Notes under the pieces: model-generated
What the model saw: the letters and a program-made list of their open reading frames with translations, nothing else
Databases searched by the model: none
Told to the model about the DNA's origin: nothing
Position numbers and translations under genes: made by a program
Assembly: GCA_002452315.1 (NCBI GenBank)
Contig: DKFH01000140.1
Coordinates: forward strand, 1-7,490
Direction: 5' to 3'
DNA: 7,490 nucleotides
Origin: Anaerolineaceae bacterium UBA6801
Lineage (GTDB): Bacteria; Chloroflexota; Anaerolineae; Anaerolineales; Anaerolineaceae
Shown here: piece by piece, positions 1-5,842 of the stretch
Position numbering within the stretch: position 1 is the first letter of the stretch
Layout of the letters: the number at the start of each line of letters is the position of its first letter

Positions 1-495
1 CATCCCGGCCAACATACCGGCCAGGTCAAACAGGGGGTTGGGGATGAAGGCCAGGAACAGGATGGTCAGGTCGCCGTATTTGCGCATCCATTTGACCACC
101 CTGTCGTAGCTTTTGGCATTCTCCACCACGGCCTGCCCGCTGAAGCCCGCCATATAACCGGAGAGCTCGCCCAGGGCTGCCCCAGCGCCCGCGGCGATAG
201 AGACCCAGAAGGGGTGAAAGACCGCCCCCATGGCCGAGGTGAACACCACACCCGGTAAGGGCACCAGGATGGTGGCATTGGCCAGGATCGAAAATATGAA
301 GATGCCCGGGTAACCAAACCCCTGCAGGTGCTGGATGCGCTCCCGGTTGATGAATAACACCACCGTCAGCGCGATCACCGCCAACAGGACTACCACGCGG
401 ATGATGTTCAACGTCCGTTTGGAAAGGCGCTGGGTCAGCGGCAGGCGTTCGGGTTGGATGTCTTCTTCCAGGGGGGTAACGGCGTCATTGGGCAT
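1..495 (-). CDS. VTT/DedA-type (SNARE-associated family) integral membrane protein, C-terminus beyond window
   Basis: The frame is open from an ATG at 495 leftward to the window edge, giving 165 residues with no stop. After a polar N-terminus there is a hydrophobic helix at about residues 30-49. A VTT-like core follows: a loop with LVPLPG at 77-82, a Gly/Ala-rich segment (SIAAGAGAALGELSGY, 99-114) and a further hydrophobic stretch with AFIPNPLFDLAGMLAG at 149-164. The Gly-Glu-x-x-Gly-Tyr and Pro-Asn-Pro/Phe-Asp elements are typical of the VTT (DedA/TVP38/TMEM64) family. These are inner-membrane proteins linked to membrane homeostasis and lipid scrambling or flipping; the substrate here cannot be told. 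The start lies inside the end of udk (11-base overlap), so the two are probably co-transcribed and translationally linked. No strong ribosome binding site is visible. An alternative ATG at 488 would form an ATGA overlap, but its frame closes after about 17 codons, so 495 is preferred. Confidence 0.8.
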   Translation of the reverse strand, partial: MPNDAVTPLEEDIQPERLPLTQRLSKRTLNIIRVVVLLAVIALTVVLFINRERIQHLQGFGYPGIFIFSILANATILVPLPGVVFTSAMGAVFHPFWVSIAAGAGAALGELSGYMAGFSGQAVVENAKSYDRVVKWMRKYGDLTILFLAFIPNPLFDLAGMLAGM

Positions 496-1144
496 TGTTG
501 GGCAGCTTACCTTGCAGCAGTGATTGCAAACGCGCAATGACCATATCCAGCGCAACCACGTTCATCCCGCCCTCAGGCACGATGATATCGGCGTACCGTT
601 TTGAGGCCTCAACAAATTCCAGGTGCATCGGGCGTACCGTACGCAGGTATTGATCAACCACCGATTGGACCGTGCGGCCGCGTTCTTTGACATCCCGCAA
701 CAGCCGTCGGATGAAGCGCAGGTCGGCATCGGTATCCACAAAGATCTTCATGTTAAACAGGTCGAGCAGGTCTTTTTCAACGAAGATCAGGATGCCCTCC
801 ACCAGGATGACCGGCTTTGGGTCCACGTGCACAGTCTCTGCTTTACGGCTATGGGTGCTGAAGTCGTAAACCGGCATCTCAATTGCCCGGCCGGCCAACA
901 GCTCCTGAATTTGGCGAACCATCAGGTCGGTCTCCAGCGAATCGGGATGGTCGTAATTAACCTGGGCGCGCGCCTCGATGGGCAGGTGCTGCTGGTCTTT
1001 GTAGTAGGCGTCATGCGCGAGGTAGGCGATGCGGTCAGGCCCCATGCGCTTGAGGATCAGGTCCGCCAAGGTAGTTTTCCCCGAGCCGGTGCCCCCGGCG
1101 ATGCCGATCACCATGGGTTGGTTTTGAGCGGGTTTTGTCATCAT
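485..1144 (-). CDS. udk: Uridine kinase
   Basis: Phosphorylates uridine and cytidine to UMP and CMP in cytosolic pyrimidine salvage. The protein is 219 residues, close to the usual size (about 210). The Walker A P-loop GGTGSGKT is at residues 17-24. Next comes HDAYYKD at 44-50, whose Asp45 matches the catalytic acid of the family, then NYDHP at 63-67 and PVYDFSTHSR at 91-100 (nucleoside-binding Tyr/His/Arg region). The strand ILVEGILIF, the segment FVDTDADLRFIRRLLRDVKERGR and the C-terminal YADIIVPEGG complete a close match to bacterial Udk. The gene opens with two ATG codons; 1144 is chosen because a TATAAT box ends exactly where a transcript would start on that A. No Shine-Dalgarno sequence is visible. 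It is the first gene of a leftward pair with the VTT protein and is divergent from folD. Phosphoribulokinase, a relative, is less likely given the length and the NYDHP and VRPMHLEF motifs. Confidence 0.95.
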   Translation of the reverse strand: MMTKPAQNQPMVIGIAGGTGSGKTTLADLILKRMGPDRIAYLAHDAYYKDQQHLPIEARAQVNYDHPDSLETDLMVRQIQELLAGRAIEMPVYDFSTHSRKAETVHVDPKPVILVEGILIFVEKDLLDLFNMKIFVDTDADLRFIRRLLRDVKERGRTVQSVVDQYLRTVRPMHLEFVEASKRYADIIVPEGGMNVVALDMVIARLQSLLQGKLPNNAQ

Positions 1145-1147
1145 GTT

Positions 1148-1161
1148 ACGATTATAATCGT
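1148..1161. repeat. 14-bp perfect palindrome in the udk/folD divergent promoter region
   Basis: ACGATTATAATCGT reads the same on both strands. It carries a TATAAT on each strand (plus 1153-1158, minus 1156-1151, overlapping by four bases). The nonamer TATAATCGT recurs at 1170-1178, 17 bases further on. It could be an operator, or simply two opposed -10 boxes. Confidence 0.6.
1151..1156 (-). promoter_or_regulatory. -10 box for udk (probable leaderless start)
   Basis: On the minus strand TATAAT is followed by six bases (CGTAAC) and then the udk ATG, so the expected transcription start coincides with the A of the start codon at 1144. No clear -35 element was found. The missing ribosome binding site supports a leaderless transcript. 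Confidence 0.55.
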
Positions 1162-1196
1162 TGTTCGGGTATAATCGTAGGAAAATCAGAATTTTT

Positions 1197-1202
1197 GGAG
1201 GT
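1197..1202 (+). promoter_or_regulatory. Ribosome binding site of folD
   Basis: GGAGGT stands three bases before the ATG at 1206. A second ATG at 1210 is in another frame. This is the strongest Shine-Dalgarno match in the window and contrasts with its absence at udk and rnd. Confidence 0.75.
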
Positions 1203-1205
1203 TAA

Positions 1206-2096
1206 ATGCATGCAAAATTGATTGATGGCAAAGCCATCGCTGAAACCCTGCGCGAAGAAGTCAAACAGAAGGTTGCCGAACGGGTTGAGAAGGGTCTGCC
1301 GACGCCCGGCCTGGCAACCGTGATCGTAGGTGAGAATCCCGCCTCAAAGGTATATGTGCGCATGAAGCACAAGGCCTGCCAGGAGGCTGATATCATCTCC
1401 ATCGGGCACGAGCTGCCAGCCGATGCCACCCAGGACGAGGTCGAAGGCCTGGTGCGTGAGCTGAACGCCGACCCCAACATTCACGGCATCCTGGTGCAGC
1501 TGCCCCTGCCCGCCGGCCTGGATGAGGAACGTGTGCTCAACACGATCAGCCTGCAAAAGGATGTGGATGGCTTTCACCCGATCAATATTGGGCGCCTGGC
1601 GCAAAAAGGCCGGGAGCCCCTGTTCATCCCCGCCACCCCGGCGGGCGTGATGTACCTGCTGGAGCACAGCGGTGTTGAACTATCCGGCGCGAACGCGGTG
1701 GTTTTGGGCCGCTCAAACATTGTTGGCATGCCGGTCAGCTTGCTGCTGGTGAAGGCCAATGCCACGGTGACCATCTGCCACTCGCGCACCAAGGATATCC
1801 CTGGCCTGATCCGTGAGGCGGATGTACTGGTGGCCGCGGTGGGCATCCCCGAGTATGTACGCGGGGATTGGATTAAACCCGGCGCGATCGTAATCGACGT
1901 GGGTGTGAACCGCGTTGAGGATGCCAGCCGCAAGCGCGGTTACCGGCTGGTGGGCGATGTGGCCTTTGATGAGGTTGCGGAAGTGGCCGGCGCGATCACC
2001 CCGGTGCCTGGTGGTGTAGGCCCGATGACGATCGCTATGCTGCTGCGCAATACCCTGCGCGCGGCCCGCCTGGCAGACGGCAACGGGAATGGCTAG
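1206..2096 (+). CDS. folD: Bifunctional methylenetetrahydrofolate dehydrogenase/methenyltetrahydrofolate cyclohydrolase
   Basis: Interconverts 5,10-methylene-THF and 10-formyl-THF via methenyl-THF in the cytosol, using NADP(H), and so feeds purine and formyl-Met-tRNA synthesis. The protein is 296 residues, the normal length. The catalytic domain has YVRMK at 50-54, with Tyr50 and Lys54 at the same numbers as in E. coli FolD. It also has GILVQLPLP at 94-102 (Gln98) and KDVDGFHP at 118-125 (Asp121). The NAD(P)-binding Rossmann domain contains VVLGRSNIVGMP. The hallmark PGGVGPMT lies near the C-terminus. All key residues are present. The gene is monocistronic, with its own promoter and a terminator after the stop. 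The start is fixed by GGAGGT upstream and by the conserved N-terminus. In anaerobes this enzyme may also serve the methyl branch of the Wood-Ljungdahl pathway, but nothing else in the window speaks to that. Confidence 0.97.
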   Translation: MHAKLIDGKAIAETLREEVKQKVAERVEKGLPTPGLATVIVGENPASKVYVRMKHKACQEADIISIGHELPADATQDEVEGLVRELNADPNIHGILVQLPLPAGLDEERVLNTISLQKDVDGFHPINIGRLAQKGREPLFIPATPAGVMYLLEHSGVELSGANAVVLGRSNIVGMPVSLLLVKANATVTICHSRTKDIPGLIREADVLVAAVGIPEYVRGDWIKPGAIVIDVGVNRVEDASRKRGYRLVGDVAFDEVAEVAGAITPVPGGVGPMTIAMLLRNTLRAARLADGNGNG

Positions 2097-2135
2097 ATAA
2101 TCCCGAGCCCAAATAGAATTTAAACCATACTTATA

Positions 2136-2168
2136 CGGGGCGCATAAACAGCGCCCCGCTTGGTTTTT
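2136..2168 (+). terminator. Intrinsic terminator after folD
   Basis: An 8-bp perfect GC-rich stem (CGGGGCGC at 2136-2143, GCGCCCCG at 2151-2158) with a 7-base loop is followed, after five bases, by TTTTT at 2164-2168. It lies 40 bases past the folD stop. Read on the minus strand there is no U tract, so it serves folD rather than dtd. Confidence 0.75.
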
Positions 2169-2220
2169 AAGGTGTTCAGGATTAACGCTGGTTGGTTAAG
2201 TTGAGCGTGCTTTACGGGAA

Positions 2221-2658
2221 TTAATAGTCCAGCAAAATGGTCACAGGCCCGGCATTAACCAATGCCACGTCCATGTGGGCGCCAAAGATACCAGTTTGGG
2301 TGGGAATCCCCCTAGCCGCCAGGTGGTCAGCGAAGGCCGCTACCAAGGGCTCGGCCAGGTCGGGCTTGGCTGCACCGATAAAGGAGGGTCGCCGTCCCCG
2401 GCTGGTGTCGGCGTACAGCGTGAACTGAGAGACCACGATTGCCTCGCCGCCCACATCCAGGGCAGAGAGATTCATCTTTTCCTCTGCATCTTCAAAGATG
2501 CGCAGATGGGCGATCTTATCCGCCATTTGCTCCACGGTCGTCAGGGTATCATCCGGGGCCACGCCTAGCAGGATCAGTAACCCCTGCCCGATCTCGGCCA
2601 CGACCTGGCCTGTGACGGTGACTTTTGCTTGTGTGACACGCTGGATGACGGCTTTCAT
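2221..2658 (-). CDS. dtd: D-aminoacyl-tRNA deacylase
   Basis: Hydrolyses D-aminoacyl-tRNAs (and mischarged glycyl-tRNA-Ala) in the cytosol, so that D-residues do not enter translation. The protein is 145 residues, the standard size. It begins MKAVIQRV, as nearly all Dtd proteins do. The active-site motifs are SQFTLYADTSRGRRPSF, with SQFTL at 77-81, and NAGPVT at 135-140, containing the Gly-Pro dipeptide (137-138) that enforces chirality. The frame stays open upstream to an ATG at 2724. That 22-residue extension is unlike the family and is coded by repeat-like DNA, while GGAGA sits five bases before the ATG at 2658, so the shorter start is chosen. The gene converges with folD and is divergent from rnd. 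A TGCTATAATC promoter lies about 120 bases upstream, implying a leader that contains the GTAGCT repeats. Confidence 0.95.
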   Translation of the reverse strand: MKAVIQRVTQAKVTVTGQVVAEIGQGLLILLGVAPDDTLTTVEQMADKIAHLRIFEDAEEKMNLSALDVGGEAIVVSQFTLYADTSRGRRPSFIGAAKPDLAEPLVAAFADHLAARGIPTQTGIFGAHMDVALVNAGPVTILLDY

Positions 2659-2663
2659 GATGT

Positions 2664-2668
2664 TCTCC
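2664..2668 (-). promoter_or_regulatory. Ribosome binding site that decides the dtd start
   Basis: The minus strand reads GGAGA five bases before the ATG at 2658. It favours this start over the upstream in-frame ATG at 2724. Confidence 0.7.
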
Positions 2669-2680
2669 GGTGAGCAGATG

Positions 2681-2760
2681 GTAGCTGATCCCTTCCACTT
2701 CGCTGCAGGGACTGCGTAGCTCATAGCCAGTAGCTGATAGCTATAAGCAGAAAAGTAGCT
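2681..2760. repeat. Degenerate GTAGCTGAT repeats in the dtd leader
   Basis: Copies begin at 2681 (GTAGCTGATC), 2716 (GTAGCTCATAG), 2730 (GTAGCTGATAG) and 2755 (GTAGCTGTAC), with a related GATAGCTAT at 2737. Spacing is irregular (35, 14 and 25 bases). This resembles low-complexity intergenic repeats rather than a coding or operator array. Confidence 0.55.
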
Positions 2761-2780
2761 GTACTTTCAGTTTTCATGCA

Positions 2781-2790
2781 GATTATAGCA
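2781..2790 (-). promoter_or_regulatory. Extended -10 promoter for dtd
   Basis: The minus strand reads TGCTATAATC: a perfect TATAAT with the TGn extension. The start would be near 2775, about 117 bases before the dtd ATG. No -35 hexamer at normal spacing is evident. The same decamer precedes rnd and sufE. Confidence 0.5.
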
Positions 2791-2813
2791 TCATTTACCG
2801 ATCAATCTTTTTA

Positions 2814-2850
2814 CCTAATACCTAATTCCAAATTCCAAATACCTAATCCC
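2814..2850. repeat. CCTAAT/AATTCC-rich intergenic repeat
   Basis: Tandem-like units: CCTAATA at 2814, CCTAATTCC at 2821, AAATTCC, AAATA, then CCTAATCCC at 2842. Related sequence (TAATACCT and CCTAATTCC) recurs at 5708-5728, suggesting a dispersed repeat family. No coding potential is supported. Confidence 0.55.
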
Positions 2851-2855
2851 TCTGG

Positions 2856-2864
2856 TGCTATAAT
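2856..2864 (+). promoter_or_regulatory. Extended -10 promoter for rnd (probable leaderless start)
   Basis: TGC followed by TATAAT at 2859-2864, then exactly six bases (CAACTC) and the rnd ATG at 2871, so transcription should begin on the start codon. No Shine-Dalgarno sequence and no -35 hexamer are evident. The TGn extension may replace the latter. Confidence 0.6.
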
Positions 2865-2870
2865 CAACTC

Positions 2871-4016
2871 ATGTCAAATTCACTCAAAAACGTCGAGCTG
2901 GTGTGGGTGGATCAGCCGCAGCAGCTGCGCCAGGCGGCTTGTGAGCTGGCTGAAGCGGATATCCTGGCCGTCGATACCGAATCCAACAGCTTATATGCCT
3001 ACCAGGAGCAGGTATGCCTGATTCAATTTTCCACCCGGGGCAAGGATTACCTGGTCGACGCGCTGGCCCTGCCGGATCTCTCCCCGCTGGCGGAGATTTT
3101 CACCTCGGAGCGCATCCTGAAGGTGTTTCACGCGGCGGAATACGACCTGATCTGCCTGTTTCGCGACTATGGGTTCCGCTTTAACTACCTGTTCGACACG
3201 ATGGTTGCCGCCCGCATCCTCGGGTATCAAAAAATCGGGTTGGGTTCCCTGCTGGAGAAATATTTCGGCGTACAAATGAACAAGAAATACCAACGGGCCA
3301 ACTGGGGCAAGCGCCCGTTGAAAGCGGACATGCTGGAATATGCCCGCCTGGACAGCCACTACCTGATCCCCCTGCAGGACGAACTGCGCGCTGAGCTGAT
3401 TGCCGCCGACCTGTGGGAACTAGCCCTGGAAGACTTTCGGCGCCTGACTCAGGGCGTTGAGGACACCACGGAATCCAGCGAGGATGACTTTTGGAAAATC
3501 CACGGGGCGCGGGATCTCAGCCCGGAACAAGCCGCCGTGCTCAAGTCCCTGTACCAGTTTCGTGAATCGGTCGCCAAAGCCCAAAACCGTCCGCCCTTCA
3601 AGGTCATCAGCCACCAGGCGCTGGTTGAGATGGCCGAGGTTTGCCCGAAAAACCACGCTGACCTGCTGAAGCTATCCGTATTGCATGAAAACCAGGCCAA
3701 ACGTTATGGCCGGGGCCTGCTGGAAGCTATCCATGAGGGCAGACAAGCCCCGCCAGCCTATCCCCCCAACCACACCCGGCCGCACAACTCAGTGCTGCAT
3801 CGCATCGATGCATTACAGGACTGGCGCAAGTACACCGGGCGCCATCTGGGTGTACCCTCTGATGTGGTCCTGCCCCGGGATGTCCTCAACCGCATCGCCT
3901 GGGGCAACCCGGGAGATATCACAGAGCTGCAAGTGCAAATGCAGGATGTGCCTTATCGCTTTAACCGTTTCGGGCAGGACATCCTCACCCTTCTCACCCA
4001 CGGAGAACATGCCTGA
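2871..4016 (+). CDS. rnd: Ribonuclease D (DEDDy 3'-5' exonuclease with HRDC domain)
   Basis: A 3'-5' exoribonuclease that in characterised bacteria trims tRNA and other stable RNA 3' ends. The protein is 381 residues (E. coli Rnd has 375). All five DEDDy residues are visible: Asp35 and Glu37 in VDTES, Asp92 in HAAEYD, and Tyr157 and Asp161 in YARLDSHYL. The segment FDTMVAARILGY (108-119) and KKYQRANWGKRPL (138-150) are typical of RNase D rather than WRN-type or PolI-type exonucleases. An HRDC domain follows from about 214 to 292, beginning DLSPEQAAVLKSLYQFRE. A further 90 residues contain a second helical, HRDC-like tail. The start follows a TATAAT box by six bases and lacks a ribosome binding site. 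The stop TGA shares its A with the ATG of the beta-CASP nuclease gene, so the two are surely one operon. Residues and length look intact. Confidence 0.94.
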   Translation: MSNSLKNVELVWVDQPQQLRQAACELAEADILAVDTESNSLYAYQEQVCLIQFSTRGKDYLVDALALPDLSPLAEIFTSERILKVFHAAEYDLICLFRDYGFRFNYLFDTMVAARILGYQKIGLGSLLEKYFGVQMNKKYQRANWGKRPLKADMLEYARLDSHYLIPLQDELRAELIAADLWELALEDFRRLTQGVEDTTESSEDDFWKIHGARDLSPEQAAVLKSLYQFRESVAKAQNRPPFKVISHQALVEMAEVCPKNHADLLKLSVLHENQAKRYGRGLLEAIHEGRQAPPAYPPNHTRPHNSVLHRIDALQDWRKYTGRHLGVPSDVVLPRDVLNRIAWGNPGDITELQVQMQDVPYRFNRFGQDILTLLTHGEHA

Positions 4017-5419
4017 TGAAATTAACCCTGCACGGCGCCGCACACACGGTGACCGGATCAAAACATTTGCTGGAGGTCAACGGCAAGCTGATCCTACTGG
4101 AATGCGGGCTCTTCCAGGGTAAGCGCCAAAACACCTACGCATACAACCTGAATTTTGACTTTGACCCTCACGCGCTGGATGCGGTCATCCTCTCGCACGC
4201 GCATATCGACCACAGTGGCAACCTCCCTAACCTGGTCAAAAGGGGTTACCAGGGGCCGATCTACAGCACCCATGCCACCCGTGACCTGGCGGAGATCATG
4301 CTCAAGGATTCCGGCCATATCCACGAATACGACGCATTCTATGTCAATAAAAAACGCAAAAAACAGGGATTACCCCCGGTCGAGCCTTTGTATACCCTGC
4401 AAGATGCTGAGCGTGCGATCCCGCTCTTCCAACCGGTTACTTATGATCAGACCTTTGAAGCCGCTCCGGGCGTGAAGGTCCGCTTCATTGAAGCAGGGCA
4501 TATTTTGGGGTCTGCGGCCATCCTGCTGGACCTGGAGGAAAACGGGCGCAAGGTCAGGGTGTTGTTTTCGGGCGACATTGGCCGCCCGGATATGCCCCTG
4601 CTGCGTGACCCGGTGCTGCCCGGCGGTTACGATGTCGATTACCTGCTGATGGAATGCACCTATGGTGACCGGCCCCATGATGACATCAACCTGGCCTTTG
4701 ATGAATTTCACCAGGTCGTGCTACGCACAATCCAGCGCGGCGGCAAGGTGATCATCCCCGCCTTTTCGGTGGGTAGAACCCAAACGCTGGTGTATTGCCT
4801 GAACCAGTGGATGACCGCTGGCGAGCTGCCCAAGGTGCCGGTCATCGTCGATAGCCCCTTGGCCGTAGCTGCCTCGGATATCTACCGGCGCCACCCGGAA
4901 TGTTTTGACGAAGAAACCTGGGATTACATCTCAAAACACAACCAGGCAGCCTTGGATTTTGACCAACTCACTTACATTCGCTCGGTGGAGGACTCCAAGG
5001 CCCTCAACGAACGCCACGAACCGATGATCATCATCAGTGCATCGGGGATGGTGGAAGCGGGTCGGATTTTGCACCATGTCAAGAACAATATCGACGATGA
5101 GCGTAACACGATCCTGATCGTCTCGTGGCAGGCCCCCCATACCTTAGGCCGTCGCCTGGCGGAGCGCCAGCGAAATGTGCGCATCTTTGGTGAGGACTAT
5201 TACCGCCGCGCCAGGGTGGAGACCATCAATGGCCTATCCGCCCATGCCGGCCAGGCTTTGCTGGTGGACTATGCCCGTTCTGCGGCTGACCAGGCCAAGG
5301 AGATCACTTTAATGCACGGCGAACCAGTAGCCGCCGCCGCGTTGACTGAAAAATTGCGCTATATAGATGGCATGCCGCCGATCCACTACCCCGAGCGGCT
5401 GGAAACCTTTCAACTCTAA
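4016..5419 (+). CDS. Metallo-beta-lactamase-fold/beta-CASP ribonuclease (RMMBL family)
   Basis: 467 residues, matching bacterial CPSF73-like RNases of the TTHA0252 type, which cleave or degrade RNA in the cytosol with two zinc ions. The MBL metal motifs are HAHIDH at 61-66, His162 in EAGHILGS and Asp187 in FSGDIGR. The beta-CASP part shows the motif A acidic residue Glu213 in ECTYGDR, then IIPAFSVGRTQ at 246-256, DSPLA at 279-283 and SASGMVEAGRILHH at 341-354. It continues with WQAPHTLGRRL at 371-381. The RMMBL end has LSAHAGQ (His410) and MHGEP (His434). Small departures are ECG at 29-31 and SAHAG, where I recall DCG and SAHAD as the commoner forms; no catalytic residue is missing. GGAGA at 4002-4006 lies nine bases before the ATG, inside the end of rnd. 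The pairing with RNase D suggests joint RNA processing or decay, which is an inference. No terminator follows before the tRNA. Confidence 0.92.
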   Translation: MKLTLHGAAHTVTGSKHLLEVNGKLILLECGLFQGKRQNTYAYNLNFDFDPHALDAVILSHAHIDHSGNLPNLVKRGYQGPIYSTHATRDLAEIMLKDSGHIHEYDAFYVNKKRKKQGLPPVEPLYTLQDAERAIPLFQPVTYDQTFEAAPGVKVRFIEAGHILGSAAILLDLEENGRKVRVLFSGDIGRPDMPLLRDPVLPGGYDVDYLLMECTYGDRPHDDINLAFDEFHQVVLRTIQRGGKVIIPAFSVGRTQTLVYCLNQWMTAGELPKVPVIVDSPLAVAASDIYRRHPECFDEETWDYISKHNQAALDFDQLTYIRSVEDSKALNERHEPMIIISASGMVEAGRILHHVKNNIDDERNTILIVSWQAPHTLGRRLAERQRNVRIFGEDYYRRARVETINGLSAHAGQALLVDYARSAADQAKEITLMHGEPVAAAALTEKLRYIDGMPPIHYPERLETFQL

Positions 5420-5484
5420 GTTAAGATTGACCTTTCCCCAAGCCGGTACAAGGTTGTGGCGTAGTGCCTCAGGTGAATATCGAG

Positions 5485-5490
5485 TATAAT
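5485..5490 (+). promoter_or_regulatory. -10 box for the tRNA-Ser gene
   Basis: A perfect TATAAT places the expected start near 5497, nine bases before the mature tRNA 5' end. No convincing -35 element was found at 16-18 bases. Confidence 0.55.
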
Positions 5491-5505
5491 GGATGCCTGC
5501 ATTTC

Positions 5506-5593
5506 GGAGAGGTGCCAGAGTGGACGATTGGGGCGGTCTCGAAAACCGTTGTAGCCTTTGCGGCTACCGAGGGTTCGAATCCCTCCCTCTCCG
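5506..5593 (+). tRNA. tRNA-Ser (anticodon CGA)
   Basis: A complete 88-base class II tRNA. The acceptor stem pairs GGAGAGG (5506-5512) with CCTCTCC (5586-5592), discriminator G at 5593. The D stem is CCA/TGG. The anticodon loop reads CTCGAAA, giving anticodon CGA (decodes UCG). A long variable arm with a GTAGCC/GGCTAC stem marks it as serine-type. The T arm is GAGGG-TTCGAAT-CCCTC. The 3' CCA is not encoded and must be added by CCA nucleotidyltransferase. It lies 86 bases after the beta-CASP nuclease gene in the same direction, but has its own -10 box. Confidence 0.96.
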
Positions 5594-5617
5594 CTGCGTT
5601 TCGTTAATCCGACCAAC

Positions 5618-5641
5618 ATGTGCACTCTCTTCAGTGTGCAT
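5618..5641 (+). terminator. Possible weak terminator hairpin after tRNA-Ser
   Basis: ATGTGCACT pairs with AGTGTGCAT over nine base pairs, two of them G-U, around a six-base CTCTTC loop. It lies 25 bases past the tRNA. No U tract follows directly, so it could be a processing or pause hairpin rather than an intrinsic terminator. Confidence 0.35.
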
Positions 5642-5707
5642 CTGCGTCCGTTTCAAATAAACCTCCCTTTCCATTCACGTCGCACCACGTGCTTTTCACC
5701 AAATCCA

Positions 5708-5728
5708 TAATACCTACTCCCTAATTCC
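5708..5728. repeat. Second copy of the CCTAAT-type intergenic repeat
   Basis: Contains TAATACCT (5708-5715) and CCTAATTCC (5720-5728), both also found at 2816-2829, where they overlap. Here they are separated by a short ACTC insertion. It suggests a dispersed low-complexity family. Confidence 0.4.
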
Positions 5729-5833
5729 CAGTACCTTCTTTTTTCCACAATTCACCGTTTACCACTCAAAAAATCCCCCAGCATAGCGGCGTGTGACCAT
5801 GTACCTTATATATACAAAACCGCATGTATTTTG

Positions 5834-5842
5834 TGCTATAAT
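5834..5842 (+). promoter_or_regulatory. Extended -10 promoter for sufE
   Basis: TGC plus TATAAT at 5837-5842, followed by C, is identical over ten bases to the rnd and dtd promoters. The start would be near 5849, giving a leader of about 48 bases to the ATG at 5897. No -35 hexamer is evident. Confidence 0.55.

Larger units (their letters stand above)
1146..1175 (+). promoter_or_regulatory. Candidate promoter for folD
   Basis: A perfect TATAAT lies at 1170-1175, with a weak -35 candidate TTACGA at 1146-1151 (18-base spacer). The predicted start is near 1182, leaving a leader of about 24 bases that contains the folD ribosome binding site. A second TATAAT at 1153-1158 could also serve. The region overlaps the udk promoter, so the two may compete. 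Confidence 0.5.

Noticed and set aside
66..317. 83-residue minus-strand frame at the left edge
   Set aside because: The neighbouring frame gives a continuous VTT-type membrane protein through the same DNA; this one is Trp/Arg/Pro-rich noise.
623..1174. 183-residue plus-strand frame opposite udk
   Set aside because: It is the mirror of a complete, motif-rich uridine kinase and shows no family motif of its own.
2659..2724. N-terminal extension of Dtd from ATG 2724
   Set aside because: A ribosome binding site and the conserved MKAVIQRV start both point to 2658; the extension is coded by repeat-like DNA.
2776..3021. 81-residue plus-strand frame beginning before rnd
   Set aside because: It translates the CCTAAT repeat and then runs out of frame with rnd; no family resemblance.
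3685..4122. 145-residue plus-strand frame across the rnd/nuclease junction
   Set aside because: It is out of frame with two well-supported genes, and its composition (Arg, Pro, Thr, Ser-rich) is typical of a shadow frame.
5416..5625. 69-residue minus-strand frame over the tRNA (GEGGIRTLGS type)
   Set aside because: It is the antisense reading of tRNA-Ser; such frames are a well-known annotation artefact and the tRNA structure explains the sequence fully.
5618..5728. CRISPR array or riboswitch in the gap after the tRNA
   Set aside because: There are no regularly spaced repeats, and only one simple hairpin with no recognisable aptamer core.
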